Below are positions 17,012 through 24,468 of a stretch of 39,851 bases of DNA, in pieces. The position numbers and the translations under genes were made by a program. Positions within the stretch are counted from its first letter, which is position 1. The number at the start of each line of letters is the position of its first letter. Under the pieces are notes generated by a model. The model was not told the origin of the DNA. It ran no database searches and worked only from the letters and a program-made list of their open reading frames with translations. The stretch is from CAYMRB01 sp964392615 (GTDB lineage Bacteria; Planctomycetota; UBA8108): positions 1 to 39,851 of the forward strand of contig CAYMRB010000032.1 in assembly GCA_964392615.1 (NCBI GenBank), read 5' to 3'.

Positions 17012-17060
17012 GTCGCGTTTCGCCGTCTGCGACTGTCGCCGAAGAGCAGCAAAACGCGAC
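17012..17060 (+). terminator. Stem-loop after the sigma factor gene
   Basis: GTCGCGTTT (17012-17020) pairs perfectly with AAACGCGAC (17052-17060) around a 31-base loop, starting 2 bases after the stop. No U-tract follows. Possible terminator or mRNA 3' stabiliser. The remaining spacer to 17191 holds only weak GC-rich inverted repeats. Confidence 0.3.
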
Positions 17061-17191
17061 AAGGGGAAGAGCGTCGCATCGCTCTGCGGTTCGTTGCTTT
17101 CCCCGGGAGCCGGCTGGGCGGGGCGCTTTACGCCCAAGAGAGGACTTTTGGCGCGCCCATCGTGTCCTCGAGCGACTCGCTGCAGGCCGGG

Positions 17192-18031
17192 CTACCGCGC
17201 CTCGATTCGATCGAGCGTCTCCTGAAACACCGCGCGGAGCTTCTCGTCGTCCGACTCCGCGATCAGGCGCTTCAACTCCGACACGGCTTCCGTAGCCTCC
17301 GCGCCGAGTCCGCCCAGAATGCGAGCCGCACGGATGCGCGACATGCGCAGGGGCAGACTCAAGCCGGCGACGAGCGCGGGCACGCACCCTCGACCGCGCG
17401 GCGCGATGATACAGACCGGATCGTTCGGCTCGGGGCTCTTCATGTCGATCTCGTCGAGCGGCAGAAGACTGCGTTCATAGGCGAGCTCCTTCAGCCCGAT
17501 CACTTCGCGGAAGCGACGCCAGGGCAAGAAGCGCACGCTGAGATCGGGGCGGTCCGGCCACGCGCGGCCCTCGTCCGGAAACTCGGGAAGGTGTTCACGA
17601 AGCGCGCGATAGTGGGCGTCCGGGAACAGCGGGCTGGCGCTCTGCTCCGTCCCGATGCCGCCCGCGACCGTCCTCGTGCCGATCGAGACGTTCTCCTCAC
17701 CGAGCACGACCAGCACGCGGCCGATCTCCTGGCTGTCCGTCAGCGGAACCCTGTGCACGAACATCGTGTCGAACTCGCGCACCATGTGGCGGCAAAAGAG
17801 CTCCGTCAACTCCGTCCTGCCCGCGGCAGAAGTCAGGAAGCGCTGAGCTGCCTCACTCCGCAAGGAGCCGTCGGGCGCCTCGAGGAACTCGCCCAGGAGC
17901 TCCGGCGCCGACTCGAGTCGCCACACGTAGTAGTGCCGCGCGATGCCGTCCCGGTAGAACGCGGCAGCGACAACGAGTCCGACGACCGCGAAGGCGGCGA
18001 TCCAGGTCAGAATCGGGGCTCTCCTTCGCAT
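17192..18031 (-). CDS. Membrane-anchored protein with HEAT-like C-terminal helices
   Basis: 279 residues. One N-terminal TM helix (about 8-26, ILTWIAAFAVVGLVVAAAF) is followed by a soluble region. The end carries a HEAT-repeat-like helical pair (RIRAARILGGLGAEATEAVS, then LKRLIAES...AVFQETLDRIEA). No catalytic motif or known family was recognised. The frame is open far upstream, but the ATG at 18031 directly precedes the TM helix. A TACAAT box ends 6 bases before it and no Shine-Dalgarno sequence is present, suggesting a leaderless mRNA. An alternative ATG at 18058 would put the box inside the gene. It is flanked by the sigma factor (convergent) and ggt (divergent), so no operon context helps. 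Confidence 0.65.
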   Translation of the reverse strand: MRRRAPILTWIAAFAVVGLVVAAAFYRDGIARHYYVWRLESAPELLGEFLEAPDGSLRSEAAQRFLTSAAGRTELTELFCRHMVREFDTMFVHRVPLTDSQEIGRVLVVLGEENVSIGTRTVAGGIGTEQSASPLFPDAHYRALREHLPEFPDEGRAWPDRPDLSVRFLPWRRFREVIGLKELAYERSLLPLDEIDMKSPEPNDPVCIIAPRGRGCVPALVAGLSLPLRMSRIRAARILGGLGAEATEAVSELKRLIAESDDEKLRAVFQETLDRIEAR

Positions 18032-18037
18032 GCGCGC

Positions 18038-18043
18038 ATTGTA
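18038..18043 (-). promoter_or_regulatory. Candidate -10 box of a leaderless transcript
   Basis: TACAAT on the minus strand lies 6 bases before the ATG at 18031, placing the expected start of transcription on the A of the start codon. No convincing -35 box is present 17 bases upstream. Confidence 0.3.
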
Positions 18044-18185
18044 CCGGAGGCGTGCCATTCCTCGCAGCGTCCCCGCCCCCCACCGACACGGCAAGAGATC
18101 CGGCTGGTTTTGGAGTCGCTGGAGGGGCCTTCGCCTCTGTACGATCCGAGCGCCGATTTCGAACTCGAACCTGGCCCACGACACG

Positions 18186-19898
18186 ATGAAGCTCTTCCGC
18201 CCGCTGTCCGTCGTTGTCCTTTCAACCGTCACCGCTGCCGCGCTAGTCGCACCGGCGACAGCCCGATCGCAGACGACGGACGCCCCGACGCGCGTCTCGC
18301 GTGGGCTCGTCGTCAGCCAATCGCAACGCGCGTCCGACGTCGGCCTCGCAATCCTGCGCCGCGGCGGCAACGCGATCGACGCTGCGGTCGCGACAGCCTT
18401 CGCGCTGGCGGTCACGCATCCGGCCGCGGGCAACCTCGGCGGCGGCGGATTCCTCGTCGCGATGTTGCCCGACGGCAGCGCGACGACGTTCGACTTCCGC
18501 GAGCGCGCGCCGCAGCGGTCGACCCCGGACATGTTCCTCGACGACCAGGGCGAGTACGACCGCGACAAGCACCATCAGAGCCACATCGCCGTCGGCGTGC
18601 CCGGCTCCGTTGCCGGCTTGTGGCTCGCGCACCAGCGGCTCGGCGCGCTGCCGTGGCGCGACCTCGTGCAGCCGGCGATCCAGATCGCGACGGCGGGCTT
18701 CGAGATCAGTCCCGGCCTCGCGAAGAGCCTCGAGCGGCAGATCGAGCGGTTCCGCAAGTACCCGGCGTCGCTGCGGCAATTCACCGCCGACGGCAAGCCT
18801 CTGCAACCCGGCGACAGGCTCGTGCAGGCCGACCTCGCGCGCACGCTGTCCCGCATTCGTGATCGCGGCGCCGACGGCTTCTACCGCGGCGAGACGGCCG
18901 CGCTGCTCGTTGCCGAGATGGAACGTGGCGGCGGGCTCGTCTCCTGGCGCGATCTTGCCGAGTACCGCGCCGTCGAGCGGCGTCCGCTGCGCGGCTCGTA
19001 TCGTGGCTTCGACGTGATCTCGATGCGGCCGCCGAGCTCGGGCGGCGTCGCTCTCATCGAGATGCTCAACGTGCTCGAGACCGACGAGTACGCCCGACTC
19101 GAACGGCGCTCCGCCGCGGAGGTGCACTTCCTCGCCGAGACCATGCGGCGTGCATACGCCGACCGCGCGCTGTACCTCGCCGACACGGACTTCGTCAGCG
19201 TGCCGGTGCGCATGCTGACCTCGAAGAAGCACGCGACCGAGGTGCGCGCCACGATCGTTCCCGGCAAGGCGTCGACCTCGTCGCCCGAGACCTTCTCGTG
19301 GCCGCACGAGAGCGAGGAGACCACGCACCTGTGCGTCGTCGACGAGAAACGCATGGCCGTGTCGCTGACGACGACGCTCGAGTGGAGCTACGGCAGCGCG
19401 ATCGTCGTGCCGGGCGCGGGATTCCTGCTCAACAACGAGATGGGCGACTTCAACCCGCGTGCGGGGTGGACGACGGAGAAGGGCGCGATCGGCACGGCGC
19501 CGAACCTCGTCGCGCCTGGCAAGCGCATGCTGTCGAGCATGACGCCGACGATCATCGCACACGACGGCAAGCCGGTGCTCGTCGTCGGATCGCCCGGCGG
19601 CCGCACGATCATCAACACGGTGCTCGGCATCGTCGTCGATGCGCTCGCGCGCGGCATGCCGACGCAGAAAGCCGTCGACGCGCCGCGGCTGCACCACCAG
19701 TGGCTGCCGGACGAGCTCGTCGTCGAGCGGAACGCGCTGTCACCCGACGTGCGACGACGTCTCGAAGCGATGGGGCATCGCATCCGCGAACGCGATGGCG
19801 TGCAAGGCTGCGCGATGGCCATTCGCGTGCTGGACGACGGAGAGCTCGAAGGCGGCTGCGATCGCCGGCGACCGGACGGCGGCGCCGCGGGCTACTGA
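18186..19898 (+). CDS. ggt: Gamma-glutamyltranspeptidase (periplasmic)
   Basis: 570 residues, the usual size of the GGT precursor. A signal peptide spans about 1-29. The large-subunit N-terminus is typical (GGNAIDAAVATAFALAV, HPAAGNLGGGGFLV). The autocatalytic cleavage site is in SEETTHLCVVD: Thr379, first of the TTH triplet, becomes the N-terminal nucleophile of the small subunit. Downstream GSPGGRTI and the DAPRLHHQW segment are also family features. The enzyme cleaves or transfers the gamma-glutamyl group of glutathione and related compounds. The ATG at 18186 is chosen because the signal peptide starts there; the longer open frame upstream overlaps the divergent HEAT gene. Its last 7 bases overlap the stop region of the convergent gene at 19892. 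Confidence 0.93.
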   Translation: MKLFRPLSVVVLSTVTAAALVAPATARSQTTDAPTRVSRGLVVSQSQRASDVGLAILRRGGNAIDAAVATAFALAVTHPAAGNLGGGGFLVAMLPDGSATTFDFRERAPQRSTPDMFLDDQGEYDRDKHHQSHIAVGVPGSVAGLWLAHQRLGALPWRDLVQPAIQIATAGFEISPGLAKSLERQIERFRKYPASLRQFTADGKPLQPGDRLVQADLARTLSRIRDRGADGFYRGETAALLVAEMERGGGLVSWRDLAEYRAVERRPLRGSYRGFDVISMRPPSSGGVALIEMLNVLETDEYARLERRSAAEVHFLAETMRRAYADRALYLADTDFVSVPVRMLTSKKHATEVRATIVPGKASTSSPETFSWPHESEETTHLCVVDEKRMAVSLTTTLEWSYGSAIVVPGAGFLLNNEMGDFNPRAGWTTEKGAIGTAPNLVAPGKRMLSSMTPTIIAHDGKPVLVVGSPGGRTIINTVLGIVVDALARGMPTQKAVDAPRLHHQWLPDELVVERNALSPDVRRRLEAMGHRIRERDGVQGCAMAIRVLDDGELEGGCDRRRPDGGAAGY

Positions 19899-20635
19899 TC
19901 TTCGAGAGCCGCTTCGACCTCGAGGACGATCTTGCCGCCCTCGATGCGGATGTCGCCGCGTTCGGAGAAGACCTGCGTGTAGAAGTCCTTGGCTTCCGAA
20001 TCCGGCCCCTTCACGCGGGACAGGGCCTCGCGGATCGCCGGCCCCATGAAATGTTCCATGGCGTCTACGATCACGCGGGAGACGACCACGCCATCTCTCG
20101 TCTCGATGGACTTGGCGGTCGGAGCCCAATAGGGGCCCTTGCGCTCGAAGCCGTTGACAACGGCGATGCCGTTGAAGTACTGGCCATCGAACCGAGGGAC
20201 GCCGTCGAGCGATACCGACAGCTCGACCCACACCTCGCCTTTCTCGATCTTCTGCACGAAGACGTCACCTGCGATTCGCTTGCCACCTGACGCCAACAAA
20301 GCGTTCAAGTCGTCAGCGGAAAGCGCGACGCGGGCCGCCTGATCGGTGGTCTTGCTCTGCGCCGCGGCGACGAAATCGTCGACGCGTTCGGCCACCTCCG
20401 CCACCTGACCTGCGGTCGGCTCGAATGCGGTCACCGGCACCGGCTCGTCCGACACGTATTGCTTCCCTTCGTCGATGATCCAGATCACAGTAACGACCGT
20501 GCAGACCGCGACGACGAACACGACCAGCACGATGGTCGTGCAACCCCAGAACAGGCAGCCGCGCGACTTCTGAGCGCGGCCGCCGCCCTCGATGGGAGCG
20601 CCGGGAGCGGCGTGGGCATGGTTCGAGTTCGACAT
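19892..20635 (-). CDS. Single-pass membrane protein of unknown function
   Basis: 247 residues. A short basic cytoplasmic N-terminus (GRAQKSRGCLFWG) is followed by one TM helix at about 27-52 (CTTIVLVVFVVAVCTVVTVIW), then an alpha/beta-looking soluble domain (residues about 65-245) with DDLNALLASGGKRIAGDVFV and MEHFMGPAIREALSRVKG. No family was recognised. It lies 23 bases downstream of the M48 lipoprotein gene on the same strand and probably shares its transcript. The exported side would place the domain in the same compartment as the protease. Ends inside the 3' end of ggt (7-base convergent overlap). Confidence 0.75.
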   Translation of the reverse strand: MSNSNHAHAAPGAPIEGGGRAQKSRGCLFWGCTTIVLVVFVVAVCTVVTVIWIIDEGKQYVSDEPVPVTAFEPTAGQVAEVAERVDDFVAAAQSKTTDQAARVALSADDLNALLASGGKRIAGDVFVQKIEKGEVWVELSVSLDGVPRFDGQYFNGIAVVNGFERKGPYWAPTAKSIETRDGVVVSRVIVDAMEHFMGPAIREALSRVKGPDSEAKDFYTQVFSERGDIRIEGGKIVLEVEAALEDQ

Positions 20636-20658
20636 CGTCGGGTCGCGGAACCTCAGCG

Positions 20659-21492
20659 CTAGCCGCCGGAACGCTCGTAGATCTGCAGCGCCTTCGGCAT
20701 GTGCTGCTGCAGGTTCTCGATGCGCGTGTCGTGGTGCGGATGTGTCGACAGGAACTCGGGCGGCGCCCCGCCGCCGAGCGCGTCCATGCGGCCCCAGAAC
20801 GCGACGGCCTCCTGCGGGTCGTAGCCGGCCGAGGCCATCAGCTCGAGGCCGATCTGGTCGGCCGCCGACTCGTCCTCGCGGCCCCAGTAGAGCGTGCTGA
20901 GCTGCGTGCCGATCGCGAGGGCACCCATCGTCGCAGCGTTGACCGTCTCGTTCTCGGAAGTCCCGTCGAGCACGGCCTGCACGGCTGCGAGGCCGAACTG
21001 CGCGACGACCTGCGTGCCGACGCGGTTGCGCCCGTGCTGCAGGTACGCGTGGGCGACCTCGTGACCCATGACGACGGCGATGCCCGCCTCATCCTCGCAG
21101 ACCTTCAGGATGCCGCTGTAGAAGGCGACCTTACCCCCGGGGAGACAGAACGCGTTGACCGTCGCCTCGTCGATCACCGTGAACTCCCACTGGAAGGGCT
21201 CCGTCGGGGCTCCCTCCTCGCCCGCGGCCATGCGCTCATCGACGGCGGCCGCGACGCGCCGACCGACCCGCCGCAGCATGGCCTGCTGCGCCTCGTTCTT
21301 CGAGACCTTCGCCTCCGACAGGATCTGCTGGTACGCCTGCAGGCCCATCTGGTTCGCCTGCGCCTCGCCGACGAACGTCGCGCCGAGCTGCCATCGCCCG
21401 GTGCCGGGCTCGGTGACGCAACCGGTGGTCCAGAGAGCGAGAACGAGCGCGAGGAGGATGAAGAGGCCGCTACGCCGGGCGGGTCGCCGCAT
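20659..21492 (-). CDS. M48-family metalloprotease lipoprotein
   Basis: 277 residues. A lipoprotein signal ends in the lipobox TTGC (Cys25), so the mature protein is membrane-anchored outside the cytoplasm. Zinc ligands are His144 and His148 of HEVAH in VVMGHEVAHAY, with the downstream glutamate in GREDESAADQIGLELM. This fits the LoiP/YcaL/BepA-like M48C group, which handles envelope protein quality control. The ATG at 21492 has AAAGGA 8 bases upstream. The open frame extends to 21684 through a Gly-Val microsatellite, but that extension would destroy the lipoprotein signal and cross the promoter. Gene order (protease, then one-TM protein) suggests a two-gene unit, divergent from lptF. Confidence 0.9.
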   Translation of the reverse strand: MRRPARRSGLFILLALVLALWTTGCVTEPGTGRWQLGATFVGEAQANQMGLQAYQQILSEAKVSKNEAQQAMLRRVGRRVAAAVDERMAAGEEGAPTEPFQWEFTVIDEATVNAFCLPGGKVAFYSGILKVCEDEAGIAVVMGHEVAHAYLQHGRNRVGTQVVAQFGLAAVQAVLDGTSENETVNAATMGALAIGTQLSTLYWGREDESAADQIGLELMASAGYDPQEAVAFWGRMDALGGGAPPEFLSTHPHHDTRIENLQQHMPKALQIYERSGG

Positions 21493-21547
21493 CGGTCGGG
21501 TCCTTTCTCGAAGCGGGTACGTTGCTGGATTGCCGAGGACGGCGGGC

Positions 21548-21576
21548 ATCGTATCGGGGCGGGAACGGGGCGTCCA
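21548..21576 (-). promoter_or_regulatory. Sigma-70-like promoter of the M48 gene
   Basis: On the minus strand TGGACG (21576-21571), 17 bases, TACGAT (21553-21548), about 55 bases before the ATG at 21492. The GGNGTC hexamer tract ends 6 bases upstream of the -35 box. Confidence 0.45.
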
Positions 21577-21582
21577 GGAAAC

Positions 21583-21630
21583 GACACCGACTCCGACGCC
21601 GACCCCGACTCCGACTCCGACTCCGACTCC
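21583..21630 (-). repeat. Hexanucleotide tract, 8 units of GACNCC (GGNGTC on the minus strand)
   Basis: Eight contiguous units read GACACC, GACTCC, GACGCC, GACCCC and four GACTCC. On the coding strand of the M48 gene this is GGNGTC, the same motif and orientation as the tract upstream of trxB. It sits 90 bases from the M48 start codon, between two divergent promoters. Confidence 0.85.
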
Positions 21631-21678
21631 GCCCCGCTTCCGATAATCCGGCAGCGAGATTCCCGGCCCATGACGCCA

Positions 21679-21707
21679 TTGCATTCCCCACCACCGATCC
21701 GTACGAT
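21679..21707 (+). promoter_or_regulatory. Sigma-70-like promoter of the lptF-lptG operon
   Basis: TTGCAT (21679-21684), a 17-base spacer, TACGAT (21702-21707), 126 bases before the GTG start at 21834. The same -10 hexamer is used by the divergent M48 promoter. Confidence 0.5.
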
Positions 21708-21833
21708 GCGTGGCTGAAGAGAAGTCGTCCGACCAGCCGTGCGCGTCCCCTCCGCGACACCAGGGTCGGCCCGGAGTGAAGACCGCCGATCACGGCTCCC
21801 GGATTGCATCCGGGTCGAGACAGAGGAGCCGGC

Positions 21834-23183
21834 GTGGAGTCCCGACCTACCCAGGGCACCCTCGAGCCGCCGCCCCGTGGTGGCACCGCTACCCGACGCG
21901 TCCGTCGCAAGACGACGCGTGCCCGTCCACGCGGAGAAGCGGCCGCGCCGTTCGCCGCACCAGCGTCACCGTTCACGCGGTACCAGCGCGCGTCGTGGTG
22001 GCGCAGAATCCGCATACCGTGGACCCTGCACCGCTACATCTTGCTGGAGTGTGTCCGCATCACGGTCGTGAGCGCGCTGGCCGTATCGTTCGTCTGCTCG
22101 GCCGTCGTGGCCTACCAGACGGTGCGTAGCGGCATCCAGCTCGCGTTCATCTGGCCGTTCCTCGCGAAGACCTTCGCGTATCCGCTGTTCTTCTCGCTGC
22201 CGATGGCGCTTCTGTTCGGCGTGACGCTGACGAAGGGGCGCATGGTCGCGGACTACGAGATCGATGCCGTCCGCTACCACGGCGGCTCGTACCTGCAGCT
22301 GTACTTCCCCACGATCCTGCTGGGCGTGGTGGCAGCCGTCGCGAGCTATTGGTTCAACGGCTGGGTGATGCCGGAGATCCGATACGAGAAGCACAATCTG
22401 CAGCAGTACGTCGTCCGCCAGATCGAAGACCTCGGCTCGGGCGCCAATCGCACGATTCTATTGCCCGACGGAGGCGGCAGCCTGACCGTCGAGCGCTACG
22501 AAGGCCTGCACCTCGAGCGCGTGCACATCGACCTCCATCGCGAGCTGCAATCGCGGTTCGTTCCGGATGTGCGCGAAAGCCTGCCGAGCAAGCTGCCGGA
22601 GAAGATCACGCTGCTGGCTCTGGAGGGGCGCATCGAGATCGCGCCGGACTGCTCGGGGTTGACGCTGCATCTGAGGAGCGTCGACATTCTCGTCCCTGAG
22701 CCGATCAAGAGCAGTCGCACCGGCAACGATCAGTTCATCCAGCACTTCTCGATCTCCGACCAAGTGTCGATCCCTCTGTCGTTCGAGAAGCGGCAGCGTA
22801 GCGTCAAGGATCTCGTCACGCCGATGCTGTCGTCGACCATCGTCGATCTCGAACACGAGCTCGAGTTGCGCCCCGATCGGCCCGCGACCGAACGGCGCTT
22901 ACGCCGCTGCCGCGCCGAGTGGCATCGGCGGCTCGCCTACGCGGTGTCGGCGTTCACGTTTCCGTTCTTCGGCATCGCCTTGTGCTTGCTGCTCGACCTG
23001 CGCAGTCGGCTCGTGCCGTTCTTCCTCGGTAGCGCTGGCGTGCTTGTCGCGTTCTATCCGATGCTGATGGTCGGAGGCTACCTCGCCGAAAACGGCATCT
23101 TCCCGGCTGTGTCGTACGCTCTGCCCAACCTCGCTCTCCTCGCACTCGGGATCTTCCTGACGAGGAAGGTACTGCGCCGCTGA
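21834..23183 (+). CDS. lptF: LptF/LptG-family permease (YjgP/YjgQ), first of pair
   Basis: 449 residues from GTG 21834, chosen because AGAGGAG lies 5 bases upstream; an in-frame ATG at 21804 has no such site. After a basic, Pro/Arg-rich cytoplasmic extension (about 65 residues) come three TM helices (starting near YILLECVRITVVSALAVSF). A large periplasmic beta-jellyroll-like region (about 165-345) follows, then three C-terminal helices (LAYAVSAFTFPFFGIALCLL onward). This is the LptF/LptG layout: a permease of the LptB2FG complex that pulls LPS from the inner membrane into the periplasmic bridge. It lies 5 bases upstream of its partner. The F versus G assignment is by order only. The long basic N-terminus is unusual for the family. 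Confidence 0.85.
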   Translation: MESRPTQGTLEPPPRGGTATRRVRRKTTRARPRGEAAAPFAAPASPFTRYQRASWWRRIRIPWTLHRYILLECVRITVVSALAVSFVCSAVVAYQTVRSGIQLAFIWPFLAKTFAYPLFFSLPMALLFGVTLTKGRMVADYEIDAVRYHGGSYLQLYFPTILLGVVAAVASYWFNGWVMPEIRYEKHNLQQYVVRQIEDLGSGANRTILLPDGGGSLTVERYEGLHLERVHIDLHRELQSRFVPDVRESLPSKLPEKITLLALEGRIEIAPDCSGLTLHLRSVDILVPEPIKSSRTGNDQFIQHFSISDQVSIPLSFEKRQRSVKDLVTPMLSSTIVDLEHELELRPDRPATERRLRRCRAEWHRRLAYAVSAFTFPFFGIALCLLLDLRSRLVPFFLGSAGVLVAFYPMLMVGGYLAENGIFPAVSYALPNLALLALGIFLTRKVLRR

Positions 23184-23188
23184 CCACC

Positions 23189-24346
23189 ATGCCTGCACCG
23201 AAGAGACTCTCGAGCCTCGGACGTTGGCGATTGAAGACGATGGACCTGTACGTCGCGAAGACGTACGTCATCTCGTGGCTCGTCTGCGCCGCGACGTTCG
23301 TCGGCCTGTTCATCGTCATCGAGACGTTCGGCAAGCTCGACCGATTCCTGCGCCAGGACGACTCGCTGATCATCACGCTGCTGCGCTACAACCTGGCGAT
23401 GATCCCGACCCTGTTCACCAACTACATGGGTCCGATCCTGACGTCTGCGGCGGCGCTGTTCACGATCGTCCTGCTCAATCGCCACAACGAGATCCAGGCG
23501 TACAAGACCGTCGGGGTCAGCGTTCACCGCCTCCTGGCGCCGGTCTTCCTCTTCTCGCTGATCTTCATCGGCGGAGCCTTCTGGCTCCAGGAATATGTGC
23601 TGCCTTCCCACCGCGATGACATCCGCACCGCGCTGGCGATCTCGAAGGCGAAACCCCTCGAGCCCGATCCGTACAAAGACGTCGAGAACGGCTACCACAT
23701 CCACGTCGGCCAGTACTCGACGACGCAACAGATCGGCAGCATGGTCGAGGACACCGAGCGCCACCCGAACGGCAAGGCGAAGAAGCAGATCAACGCGCGC
23801 CAAATCGAATGGGTGCCGGCCGGCTCCAGCGACAGCGACGAGGGCTTCTGGTACCTCCGCGAGGGCTCGATCCAGCGCTGGGATGAGGCGGGCTACCTGG
23901 TCGTCGACCCGACGGCCGAGGGCTTCAAGCGCTTGAAAACCATCTTCACGAAGATGCGCCTCGACACGTCGATGCGGCCCATCGACCTCGAGACGAAGGA
24001 CCAGGATATCTCGTACCTGTCGTGGCAGCAGCTGCGATCACAGTACGAACGGCAGAAGCACTACAGACACCTGGCGGTCAAGCTGCACCACCACTTCGCG
24101 TTTCCGCTCGCGCACGTGCTGCTGCTCTTCCTCGGCATCCCGTTCGCGCTGCGCCTCGCCACCGGCAGCCTGTTCGTCGGCGTCGGCCTGAGCCTGGCGA
24201 TCGGCGGGACGTTCTACCTCGTCAGCTCGGTCTGCGCGAGCATCGGCATCCACTCGGACTACTTCTCGCCGACCCTGGCCGCGTGGTTCCCGATCATGCT
24301 GTTCGGCGCGCTGGGCCTGACGCTGTTCGACAACGTGCCGACGTAG
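23189..24346 (+). CDS. lptG: LptF/LptG-family permease, second of pair
   Basis: 385 residues, near the usual 350-390. Helices 1-3 are VISWLVCAATFVGLFIVIE, LTSAAALFTIVLLNR and LLAPVFLFSLIFIGGAF. The segment LNRHNEIQAYKTVGVSVHRL is the conserved cytoplasmic coupling region that contacts the LptB ATPase. A periplasmic domain (about 125-275) follows, then three C-terminal helices (FPLAHVLLLFLGIPFALRL onward). It starts 5 bases after the first permease gene, so the two form an operon and probably assemble together. lptB, lptA and lptC are not in the window. A Rho-independent terminator follows at 24398. Confidence 0.87.
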   Translation: MPAPKRLSSLGRWRLKTMDLYVAKTYVISWLVCAATFVGLFIVIETFGKLDRFLRQDDSLIITLLRYNLAMIPTLFTNYMGPILTSAAALFTIVLLNRHNEIQAYKTVGVSVHRLLAPVFLFSLIFIGGAFWLQEYVLPSHRDDIRTALAISKAKPLEPDPYKDVENGYHIHVGQYSTTQQIGSMVEDTERHPNGKAKKQINARQIEWVPAGSSDSDEGFWYLREGSIQRWDEAGYLVVDPTAEGFKRLKTIFTKMRLDTSMRPIDLETKDQDISYLSWQQLRSQYERQKHYRHLAVKLHHHFAFPLAHVLLLFLGIPFALRLATGSLFVGVGLSLAIGGTFYLVSSVCASIGIHSDYFSPTLAAWFPIMLFGALGLTLFDNVPT

Positions 24347-24397
24347 CTGACCGTCTCGAGCTCTCCCTCGACCCGGTCGGAATCGGCCTCGTGTCGA

Positions 24398-24426
24398 CGG
24401 CTGCGAAGTAGGCGGCGGCCGTTTTT
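24398..24426 (+). terminator. Rho-independent terminator after lptG
   Basis: CGGCTGC (24398-24404) pairs with GCGGCCG (24415-24421), one G-U pair, 10-base loop, followed immediately by TTTTT (24422-24426). It lies 51 bases after the lptG stop. Confidence 0.7.
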
Positions 24427-24468
24427 CGTTGCGTTCGCCCCTCCCATGACCGCACGCTCAGGATCGAC

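Noticed and set aside
21493..21684. Gly-Val-repeat N-terminal extension of the M48 protein
   Set aside because: It would bury the lipoprotein signal and cross the candidate promoter. The ATG at 21492 has AAAGGA at proper spacing.
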